The position numbers and the translations under genes are program-made. This document shows positions 1 to 10,188 of a stretch of 64,000 nt of DNA, in pieces (positions within the stretch are counted from its first letter, which is position 1; the number at the start of each line of letters is the position of its first letter). Where the stretch lies: NCBI RefSeq assembly GCF_000149955.1, contig NC_030989.1, forward strand, positions 3,540,505 through 3,604,504. The letters are read 5' to 3'. Source of the stretch: Fusarium oxysporum f. sp. lycopersici 4287. Its lineage: Eukaryota; Ascomycota; Sordariomycetes; Hypocreales; Nectriaceae. The notes beneath the pieces were generated by a model. It searched no databases and was not told where the DNA came from. It worked only from the letters and a program-made list of their open reading frames with translations.

Positions 1-2649
1 TGGATATACCAAGGATGTTCTGTCGAATCGTCAAGTTCTGAATCCATGGCTTCTGGTCAACAAATGCGATGCGTCGAGCGTCAGTGTAGACAAATCCCTT
101 ATACGGTTGTAACTCGCCCAGCAAGGCCTTCATGAGAGTGCTTTTACCAGATCCTACACTCCCAATCACAAAGGTGAAGTGGGATTTACGGATGGGAAAG
201 GATATGTTGCTGAGAACTGGTGCTTCAGTCTTTGACCATCCGAAGCTGGCGTCTGAGACGATCATGAGAGGCTGGCCAATTACCACTGATGGTTCGTTGG
301 AGCGATCGAGTAGCTCAATCGAGGCTCTGTCCTGAGAAAAAGCACGCGGCCCGAAATTCCGGATTTCTTGTTGGGCTCTGCTATCGCGGACACTGAGAGG
401 TAAGCGGTGATCCTTGCAGCTATCAGATAGCAGAAAGCCCTGCATCCGATCAAAGCATGCCAGCGATGCCTTCATTCCAGGAATGGTTCGTATGAGTGTG
501 GACATAGGGTTCGACAAAAGATAGATAAGCGAAAGCGAAGTATATGCCGAAGCCGTACTCAAGGGGTTGCCTGTCTCTTGCGATATCACAACATAAGTTG
601 CGAACGTAGCGAGTGGGGCTATGGCTTCCATGCTATTTTCTAGACGTTGAAGTTAGCGGTTTGGCGTATCTAAAGTCATTCGTAGACCTACGGAAAAGGA
701 CTCGCCAGCACATCAGTTTACGGAACTTCTTGGACAGGTCCAATTCTCTGACACGTAAACTTTGGACCAGGTTATTGAGAACATCCGTGAGCCCGAGCAT
801 TTTCACCTCCTGTAATCTTGATCAGTGACTCAACCCGAGCGTCTTTGAAATGGGCACTTACTTTCATTGAGCCTAGCATCGAGGCAGTAACATCAATGCG
901 CGTCTGAATACCACGAACCCACCGCTTCTGTGCGTTTGCGATATACTTAGCTATCATCAAGATGCCAGTGGTCGAGACTAATCCCGTGTTAAAAGTGAAC
1001 TTGTTAGCACCAGGGAACGCAAACCTATTGCCACAACCATAGGTGCCAGAAATGCCATGCCCAGCTGTCTGTATAGAAGATATAAAGCCACTCCGCACTC
1101 AATAGGTGAGGCCCACATCTCATGTATGCTTGCGAAGTTCATGCAGATGTTTTCGGTGTCGGCAGACATCAGTGTTACAGCAACTGCAATACGTTAGGTT
1201 TTCCCATTGCCTAAGAGTCCCATTTTCTTACTTGATTCGTCAAAAGCCGTAATGCTGAGATCGAGGGTCTTGTCATAAATCAGGCTGATCAGGCTACCCC
1301 TGACTGCTGTGACAAATCTAGATAATTAGCCTCGGCTTCTCAACCGGCGGATCTTTGATCTCACTGATAAGTCATATGCCAATAGAATGCGTTAGCGATC
1401 TTGAGAATGTTAGCCTGGATACCACAAGAAACACGGGCGAGATACAAACCGCCAGTCCGATGAAGACACAACACCAGGCACCCGTGAGACCCCATCCAAT
1501 GGCTTTATCTTCATCCAAGTTACTCGCAAAGCCAATGGTTCTCTGAATCAGAAAAGGCTGTGCGTATTTAAAGGCCATCAAGCAAATACGGGATAACATT
1601 CCGAGAAGAAAGACTGTCCTAGAAGACCAGATGGTGGACCAAAAGAGAGCGTTACTCTTAATTTGATTCGCTAGACTGTCTGTCAGCTTCGCATATTCTG
1701 CAGGAATGTGTTGTGAACTCACCCGCACGCCATGACTTCTCCACCTGCGCGAACAATCTCTTTCCCAACAGACTGTTTTCAATGGCATACCTGTTATCGC
1801 ATTAATTGGGTCAGGATGTAGACAGTCAAAACAACATACAGATCATGCTCAGTCAAAAAGTTGGAGAATCCTAATTTCATCAGAGGGTTGATCCACCAAA
1901 AGACACTGCGGCCCAGTATACCGCTCGTCGTCTCGGGTGATAGATCGCGGTACTGACTCTAATATGGCCTCTTTTCCCTCCTTAAGAACACGAATGAGAG
2001 CTAGCACAGAAGCTGCCGTGACCGCCTCGCAACTGCTTCGCACCATCGAGAAACCATAGCGTTCTGGGTATAGCGCATCGTTTTGAGATGTGAAAAGAGA
2101 TAGACGTTGATGATTGTCGAAGGTCTCACAGAGCGTGTATGCTCGACATAAGACAGTAAGCCCAGCAACAGNNNNNNNNNNNNNNNNNNNNNNNNNNNNN
2201 NNNNNNNNNNNNNNNNNNNNNNNNNNNNNNNNNNNNNNNNNNNNNNNNNNNNNNNNNNNNNNNNNNNNNNNNNNNNNNNNNNNNNNNNNNNNNNNNNNNN
2301 NNNNNNNNNNNNNNNNNNNNNNNNNNNNNNNNNNNNNNNNNNNNNNNNNNNNNNNNNNNNNNNNNNNNNNNNNNAGATGGTGATCAACCCCTGGTGTATC
2401 GTCAGCGTTATCCTGACTACGGCCTCAGGAGACAAACCAGTTTGATGAGAAGACGTGATTATACAACAATCTTTCTCGGCTCCCTTTTCAGCCATAACAG
2501 TCTCTGTGGTGCAAGAACAAAGAATAAAACAGATGGGACAATCGATAGCATAACAGCTCAAACAAGACAGTTAATATCAAAATCTTTCCTGAGACCGAAG
2601 GGCCAAAATCGGTTTCGGGCAGAACGTTTAGTGAAGAATTAGCATCCAT
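1..2649 (-). CDS. ABCC (MRP-type) multidrug ABC transporter, N-terminal part, runs off the left edge
   Basis: This gene encodes a plasma or vacuolar membrane exporter of the ABCC family; only the first membrane domain and the start of the first nucleotide-binding domain are inside the window. The clearest evidence is a Walker A motif (GSVGSGKS) encoded near 140-165 and the following Q-loop region (FVDQKPWIQNLTI) near 30-75. The transmembrane part has the family signature W-VRGIQTRIDVTASMLGSMK near 860-930. Eight short introns restore one frame from about 1930 down to 1: 1791-1839, 1680-1722, 1400-1449, 1318-1374, 1184-1231, 978-1024, 810-861 and 640-691. I take the ATG at 2649, which starts MDANSSLNVLPETDFGP. 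Reading-frame changes near 2555, 2110 and 1940, around the run of N, are not explained by introns, so the 5' part is either mutated or poorly assembled. The substrate is unknown. Confidence 0.85.
2172..2374. other. Assembly gap (run of N)
   Basis: There are 203 undetermined bases inside the first membrane-spanning part of the ABC transporter gene. Sequence on both sides shows unexplained frame changes, so base quality near the gap is suspect. Confidence 1.
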
Positions 2650-3469
2650 GGCGCTTGTGGCTGAGTCGTCTCTTCAATTTCACAACGGGGCCAGGGACAT
2701 TCATATCATGATCAGACACATAAGGCAAGTTGGTTATCTCATGTTAAGATCCAATGATGAAATTGCCTAAATCAGTTGGTGCTTACGTGGGTGACTACGT
2801 TTTCATCTATGATTCAACTGCGGGGAAAAGAGTTGATTGGTTGGTGAAACTAACGACAGGATAAGCTTACGCCGTCTTACAGGGAGGAATAGGGAATGAT
2901 AGACTGCATCTTGTTTGAATTGCAGATCAGATAGATATTCAATATATCCAATATTTAAATCAAAGAAAATTCGGTGTGTTTTCTTAATGATAGATGGACG
3001 TTGGCTATTACATTACTATGACCTACAAACTCCTGTTCTCCTGTCAATAACACTCAAGCTCTATCATCAACCTAGGCAAAACCAGCAATGCACTTCATCA
3101 CTGGCGCTACACACAGTCTCGATTATGGCAAATTACTATCTCTCCTGATAGATACCGATCGAATCTTTTGTAAAATAAACGTAAATATGCATATTCAGTT
3201 TGACGGTTTTGGTTTGGTGGGATAAGAAGCTGACCGCGTCGAGCCTACAAAAGTTCCTCACCGCGTATCTGGTTTCGTCACCACCTTACGAAATCTGCAC
3301 CGAATCACGACAACTCCAATGGATCAAAACGGTTTAGCTCAACAATAACCAACGTCAATTTCGTCAAATTCGTAATCTTACAAATTGGTATATCCTTCAA
3401 CCTCGCTTTTGTCTCTAAAAACACATCTGAGCTCCAAAATCGCTATTTTTCTTCAACACGTAAACCATT
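2650..3469. other. Intergenic: ABC transporter promoter and alcohol dehydrogenase 3' flank
   Basis: No coding potential is recognisable. The stretch is AT-rich around 2900-3200. It should hold the promoter of the leftward ABC transporter gene and the 3' untranslated region of the leftward alcohol dehydrogenase. I see no repeat or RNA gene here. Confidence 0.6.
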
Positions 3470-4563
3470 TTATTCCTTGACAAGGACAGCTCTGTATCGA
3501 ACCTTGCCCTCCTTCAAATCGTGCAGAGCCTTCTCAATGCCCTCCTCGTTAAGGGGGTATGTCATGATAGTGGGCTTAATGTTCTTCCTGGCAGCGAAGT
3601 CAAGAAGCTTGCGAAGGCTGTCGCGAGAGCCGACCAGAGAGCCCTGAACGCGAATACCCTTGAGGGAGAGCGAGGTAAGGGGAACGGGAGTGGACTCCAG
3701 AGCGGCAGTAAGAGGGTAGATTACACCGTCGGTATCAACAAGAGGAACGAGGCTGCGTTTGTTAGTTATGACAAACCAAGTGTTGGTGCGGTGAACATAC
3801 CTGCTGTAGTCAACATTTGCGCTACCGCACAAAAGCAAGTGCTTGACGGGCTTGAAGTTCTCAGGAGCCTCGTCTCCAGACTTGAAGACAATAAATTCAG
3901 AGGCACCGTAGTCCAGGGCCTCCTGCCTCTTGGACTCGGATGAAGAGAAGACAACGACGTGAGCTCCCTTGGCAGCAGCGAGCTTGATGGCAAGATGGCC
4001 CAGGCCACCAATGCCCATAACACCGACTCTATCTTGGGAGCGGAGACCGTACTTGGTCAGGACTGTGTAGACAGTGGCTCCCGCGCAGAGGAGAGGGGCC
4101 GCATCAGCAGAGTCGTATCCATCAGGAATGGGTGCAACAGTCTTAGAGTCCCAGATAGCACCGTAGGAGAAAGAACCGTTGTCGGTATCAGAGAAACCAT
4201 AAATTTGACGCTCACGGCAGTACTGGTCGAGGTCTATTGCAGAGTCAGTACCATGGGTAATTCAAAGTATATTGGGTCCTTACCTGTACAGCAGTTGTCG
4301 CAAGAGCCGCAGATCTGATGTGTGTATCCGAATCCAACTCTGTCACCAACCTTGACGTTCTTGACTGACGATCCAACCTCACGAATAATTCCAACACCCT
4401 CATGACCCAGGACAATTCCACTGGGCTGGTAGAGCTTATCCGTTCCACAAACACCAGAGTGTGTTGTCTCAATGAAGACCTCGTGGTTCTGGAGCTCACG
4501 CTCGACGGTGTCAGAGACAATCTTTCCCTCGGGGGTTCCTCGGAAGACCTTGTAAGAGACCAT
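3470..4563 (-). CDS. Zinc-dependent alcohol dehydrogenase (cinnamyl-alcohol dehydrogenase-like)
   Basis: This is a cytosolic medium-chain dehydrogenase, probably NADP-dependent, that interconverts alcohols and aldehydes. Three exons (4284-4563, 3801-4233, 3470-3752) with introns 4234-4283 and 3753-3800 give 331 residues. Catalytic zinc ligands are visible: Cys39 in SGVCGTD, His54-Glu55 in GHE and Cys143. The structural zinc cysteines 85, 88, 91 and 99 have the correct C-x2-C-x2-C-x7-C spacing. The nucleotide-binding glycines are GIGGLG at 167-172. The second intron is 48 nt, a multiple of three with no stop, so a retained form would add 16 residues. A TATATAAAG box lies about 100 bp upstream. 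The physiological substrate cannot be read from the sequence. Confidence 0.93.
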
Positions 4564-4660
4564 TGTTGCGATTTTATGTAGGTTATGTAGGAATATAGAG
4601 ATAGAGTTTTGTGTAAAGATGGGGTATATGGTTCGATTTGAAGGGGGGATTCTGGGCTTG

Positions 4661-4671
4661 ACTTTATATAG
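4661..4671 (-). promoter_or_regulatory. TATA box of the alcohol dehydrogenase gene
   Basis: On the minus strand the sequence reads TATATAAAGT about 100 bp upstream of the ATG at 4563, a canonical TATA element at a plausible distance. Confidence 0.5.
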
Positions 4672-7651
4672 AAAACGGTTGGCGATAGCGACGGTTACAT
4701 AGGGCTATCGGACCGGCCGGGGCACTCTTCCTTATCGAGTTGGCCGACCACGCGAAGCACGGATTGTGGGTTTGACTTTGGAATGAGCCTGAAGAAAGAG
4801 ACCGAAGTGGGGATGTGAAAGCTTCTTTTTGCCTTGATATCGGGGTTAGCGAAGAGTCCGTCATTATGGACATTTTCGCAATCCAAGTTTTGCATATTTT
4901 GGGATGTTTATTTCCGGTGAGACTAATCTAGCATCTTCTCCAACTTCTGATGCTTCTCTTCTTTCGGACATTTACTACGTTGGCAATGATGATTCTTCAC
5001 CGACAAGTCGCTTAACATCTCCCCTTGCTATTAATACCTACTTCGGAAACATCGTTATCTTTATCCGCCCTGACCGTTTGTTTCAGGTCCTCGGATCATT
5101 CACGTAACTTGTCCCCAGCTTTGTAATCTCAAAATAAAATTCAACCGTTGAAAATGGATTCTCGGACCGCTCTCGGTGGGTACGGACCCGGTGAAGAGTG
5201 GAGCACGGCGGAGCCGCTTGCCTCGGCACGGAAGTATTTTCCACGTGTACTAACAAGATCCATGACGATTTTGTTTCTAGAATTCCTGATAGAAGGTTTC
5301 GCCATAGAAATCTTTGTCTCCGATCGGCGGACATGATGTCATGCAGTGAGACTTTCAGGGTCTTGAATCCTTTGCCATTCTCGTCAATCTGAGTTGGGAT
5401 GGATTTGTTTTATGGTCTTGAGAGTCGCATTGAATCATCTCGATTTCAATTTGACTACGCATGAAGCCTGGATCAGTAGTGGGAGTTAGTGCCGGATATG
5501 CACCACTAGCAGTTAGTCTCCGAAGCTTTGTTAAGGACTGACGATAAGTTACGATAGACATAGATATCATGCCATAACTTGAACCATTCTGGCGTCAGGG
5601 GTAACTTGAACGATACAGGCCAATTTCATCCGACATCCGGGGACAAGATGCCACATATAACTTTTAAAGACTTCATTTCCATTCGATGTGTTGAGTTCGT
5701 GTTCCAATACCAAAAATACCATGAGACTTATATAGTTTTTCAATGTTCCTGTTACCTTGATGCACAGCAGCTTATGAACATACATACCTGGCGTCCCCGT
5801 CCTCGTCACTATTCAAAATTGTTGCGTTCTCAGGTGATGGTGCTGAATTATCCAAGTACCTCCTCATACAGCGAGGTAAGGTGCACGATGCAAGCATCAG
5901 CTGTCTGGTTTATCAATTAAAAATATCACTCTCCAAACCTTAGATAGCAAGGAGTTAGCAACTCTATCAAGTAACGTCCTCCCAGTTGCCTGCCCGAAAG
6001 TGGGAAAGCACATATCTATGAGGTAGTCGGACGGTACCTTCCGTCTATCTCTCCAGGGATAGAAGAAAGCGTAGACTCCCAATGTTGACTATAACTGGCT
6101 TCTTTCAACTCATCAAGTTTCTTCCAAATCCAAACAAGATGGGCTCCTTGCTGCCTTGGTTGAGTCGATCTATCCGCGACGTGTCACCTATTCCTCATGG
6201 ACTTACATTCAATAAGAAGTTCAATCGGGATCTGGAGGAGCGCATGTTCATCGCTGAGTTACGGGATACTTTCTGGAAGCACGTGTTCTTTCTGGAATTT
6301 CGAGTCTAGGACTCGGTCTGCCGATGGCCAGGATGTTCTCTTATCCCTAATGACGATAAGTTCAGTCAATATTGCATCGCTATTCGCCCCGGGGATGTTT
6401 TCATCTGATGAAGAGGGTGGTAAGTACCCAACACCAAAGCTTGTATAGTGTATAATCCACAGTGAAATCTTCCGGGAATGGCCTTTTGCCAGATGGTTAG
6501 CCACGTTCCGGCTCAGTCGAAGAGTCCCTATCCAGCAGGAGATAGGATCTTGTTACTCCTGGAGCACCCTTATAAACTTCTTCCACGGCTTTGAAAGTCC
6601 GTTGCATCCGTCTAATCAACTTAAACGGTGGCAGAGTAAGCTAGAGAGCCTTCACTTTCCCATTCGCAGTCTTGTCATTAATATGCTCTTTTTTGTGGCG
6701 CTTCACATGTTCCTGGGTTGCCTAACTGTGAGCAATTCACTCAAGGACCTATGGCAACAACGAAACAGCACTGTAACTGTTGCAACATGACGCATAACTG
6801 TAAAGTTCCGATTTTGGCGGAATGTAACCCGGCGCGATATTACGGAGTCACCGCTCAGCGAGATTAAGACGGATTGCGAAGAAAGTCATGACGGACAGTC
6901 TGCTTGTACGATAACCAGCTCACTCTAGCGATTCTTTTATTTATCCAATCTCCCGTGACCTTGGCAGCTTCGCTTCGTAGTGATCTGTCCTTGGAAGTGA
7001 TATTGCGCCGTTTAGAGTAGTCGGTCAAGAGTTCGAGGCTTCCACGCACGCCACGTACCGATTCCAAGGTAGGAGTGATTATATTGCTCAAGTGACCAGT
7101 TTCCGGGTCTTACGAAGCTCCATGTATGGTAATGTATCTCGTTCAAGCGGGGAAGTTGAACACCCTTTGACCTTGGACTGCTTTCTTGTTTGTCTTGCAA
7201 TGATCACACCATCCTCGTGCATGGTTGTGTTTGTGCTTGGCACATGACATCAAAGGCAAGGCTTGGAACCGAGATCTGACAGCAAGCATTGAGGGCAGAT
7301 CAAGAGGTTTTAATCACTCCCAGTACCTATTAGGAATCTGATGGTTATCAGGCTGCACTCAGTATATTCTCAAGTTCTTCATTATTTGCGACAGTCACGA
7401 GCAAAAGGCATGCATGTAAAAGTGATGAGTCATTGTCATTCATAAGCCATGGACAACTTCACCATTGGCATCTTCCCATATGTAAACACTAGAACTAGAT
7501 CAACATCAAAAACTAAATCGGGTATAGACACATCGCCTCACAACCTCTATGGCGATTTGATTCCATCATGACAAATCTTTTAACGAATTAAAACTCCATG
7601 AAACACCATGATACCCATATAGACAACGATTAATATGTAATAATAGCCAAC
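4672..7651. other. 3 kb intergenic region, no recognised gene
   Basis: No open frame here has a family signature, and the scattered ATG-to-stop frames are short and overlap in several directions. One minus-strand frame near 6864-7091 has protein-like composition (DYSKRRNITSKDRSLRSE and following) but no partner exons that I could join. It may be a gene relic. No tRNA, transposon end or tandem repeat was seen. Confidence 0.5.
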
Positions 7652-10188
7652 TTAGTGCTGCTTCAACTCGGCGGCGGAAACGGCAGCGTCGACGGCCTCC
7701 TGCAAATCAAGATGGAAGAAAGGTCGGTTGAGGCCCTGCACGGCAATGAGACGAGCGCTAGTTGGGTCTCTTGAGACACCCTTCTCGGAGCCAATGCTGT
7801 TGATAGAATCGTCGACGGCCTCGATGTCCTGCTTGACAGGGGCGCTCTTGGCCTTCTCATCGAGAGCAGCAGCAGTAGCAGCACTGTCGTCACCACCGAG
7901 GTCGGCAATGGAGAAGATGGCCTTCCACTGTCCGGTACCATCATGGTTTGTGCGGGGAGTGCGGAAACCGAAGCCAGCAGCAGCCAGAGCACGCTTGGTC
8001 CATCGATTCTCGATGTTGGCGAAGTGCCAGTCGACGACCTCAGGAGCAGCGAACTTGTCAAGTTGGTTGCGAACATCAATCAGAGCCTGAATGGAAGTAA
8101 CGTCGACGTTGTTGACACTGGAGAAATCGAGGACGACAGCCTTCAGAATGGGTCGCTCATCGTTCTCAACAGCCTTGATGTGGCGGGGCTCTCGGTCGTT
8201 CCAGGGACGGTCACCAAGCTTACCCAGAAGAGCAGGGTTAGTTCGTCTGCACTCCTTGAAGATGGTCTTCGGTGAAGGTGGTTAAGGTAGTGAGATGCGT
8301 TGGGGTAGTTAAAGCCCTCGGCAAATCGGTAGATGAAGACTCCAGGTTAAGGAGTACGGACGACGACCTTGGGGTTGGCACCGTTGCCGTGATCAAGAGG
8401 AAGGAAGCCAGCTCGGAGAGAACCCTCACCCTCGTCAACGGATCCAGGGCTGGAGGTACCGTCACTGACGTTGGCCTTCATGGTTCGGACACGGACAACA
8501 CCGAGGAAGCGACCACGGGTCTTGAAGAGACGGAAGACGACGACAGCAGCGGACATGGCGATGGTGGTGTAGATACCGTTCTCAATGGAGCTGAAGATGG
8601 TGACGAGTACACCAGCGAAAAAGATGATGACCTCAATGGGGGAGACGCGCCAGAACTGGTAGACAACCTTGGGAGGAGTGATGACATCTCCGACAGCGTG
8701 GATGATGACACCGGCAAGACCTGCGTTAGGGATGTAGAAGAAGACAGCAGTAAGGGCGTAGAGAGCAAGCAAGACGACAATAGCAGTAATGACACCAGCG
8801 AAGGGAGTTCGGACACCAGCCTTGGACTTGATGGCAGTTCGGGAGAAAGATCCAGTAGCCGGGTAAGCTCCAAGGAAGGGACCGAGAAGGTTGCTGACAC
8901 CAATGGCGACGAGTTCCTGAGAGGGGTCGATAACGTAGTTGTTGACACGGCCGAAAGATTTGGAGATGGAGATGTGCTCAATCAAGACAACGATGACGGC
9001 GGCGGGAAGCTCAGAGACGAAAGACTTGATGATGGGGGTGTTGATCTCGGGGACAGCAGCGTGAGTGAAACCTGAACGAGTTAGTCAATTACTGGATCAA
9101 TTGTCAATTGTGAGACGTGGTAACTTACCACTGGGGACGTCGCCGACAATGCTGATGCGGGGCTTGGAGCGGTGGTTGATGTTCATACCCGCGCTGATAC
9201 CAACGTACAGCAGGATGACAAAGGCGGTTCGCAAGGTCGAAATGAAGAAGTACAGCTTAGCGCGCTGGGGCTGCTTCTTGGCCATGGTGCTGCAGAAAAT
9301 ACGGATCAGGTAGAGCATGGTCAGGGCTGACAGACCAATAGCAGCATCGAGCTTGCTGCCACCCAAGTTCTTGAGGGTGTCAATGATCACACGGTAGGTT
9401 GCCTGACGGGTGTTGACACCCTTGATGCCCATAAGCTTGGGGACTTGACCAGCGATAATGTTGACACCGGAGCCAGTCATGAAAGCACAGATGGAAGGCA
9501 GAGGGATAAACTCAACGAGCCATCCGAGACGAGCGAGACCGAGGAAAGTGACGATTGAGCCGACGATGACCGCGAGGGCGGAGGCGACAACGTGACCAGG
9601 AACATCGGGCAAGGAATCGGCAGCCTTGAGAACGATATTACCTGTGACCTGGGACATGACAGCGACGGGCTGAAGAGTCAGTTAAAGTTGGTCAATAGAT
9701 ATGTATAGTACTTACACCAATGGTGATGTCCTTGGATGTGGCAAAGAACCAGTAGATCAAGACACCCATGAAGGATGAGTACAATCCATACTCGACGGGA
9801 AGCTGTGCCAGCTGGGCATAGGCCATAGACTGGGGAACAACGACAGCACCAACAGTGATACCTGCGGGGAGTTGATGTCAGCGAACAGAGTCTCCCCGAG
9901 AATGTAACAGCACCGGGGAGTTGACTTACCAGCAACCAAGTCACCAATGAACCAGATCAAATTGTACTTTCCAACCCATGACAAGAACGGGAAGAGGTTG
10001 TAAAAGTACTCTCCAACAGCACGGGCGCTAGGTGTGATTTCTCGAAGAAATTCACCAACTGTAGGCTCCTCCTCGATGTAAAGGTCGGCATTGGAGATTG
10101 AAGGCGCTTTCTCTTCGGGTTCGGTGTGATCGGCGCCGATGAACTTTTCCAAGGCCGTCTTGGCAGAATTCTTGCCTGGTTGAGACAT
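7652..10188 (-). pseudogene. SulP-family sulfate permease, disrupted before the STAS domain
   Basis: The gene encodes a plasma-membrane sulfate importer of the SulP/SLC26 type. Exons 9930-10188, 9716-9861, 9129-9669 and 7652-9071 (introns 9862-9929, 9670-9715, 9072-9128) encode the cytosolic N-terminus, the transport core (PQSMAYAQLAQLPVEYGLY and following, ending in the DLVAGI/GVSNLLGPF blocks) and a C-terminal STAS domain. At 8347-8349 the codon expected to be Tyr in the conserved PYPGVFIYRF segment is TAA, so translation stops at residue 556. About 75 bp further on, near 8260-8280, the frame shifts, consistent with two single-base insertions (CTTC for CTC, GAAG for GAG). The final 230 codons otherwise still read as a normal STAS domain. 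It may be a pseudogene or carry consensus errors; no intron can remove the lesions without deleting conserved residues. Confidence 0.85.
9862..9929 (-). repeat. Sulfate permease intron 1 with two CAACTCCCCG copies
   Basis: This 68 nt intron holds CAACTCCCCG just after the donor and again just before the acceptor, plus a CTCGGGGA in the opposite orientation between them. The same 10-mer recurs upstream of the gene, so these copies belong to a wider dispersed motif family. Confidence 0.6.

Noticed and set aside
8300..8420. An intron that would skip the sulfate permease stop codon
   Set aside because: Candidate introns are either under 30 nt or leave the wrong frame, or they remove the highly conserved PGVFIYRF segment.
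8272..9075. A 267-residue plus-strand open frame rich in Asp, Gly and Ser
   Set aside because: It lies antisense to the conserved sulfate permease coding exon and has the composition of a codon-bias shadow.
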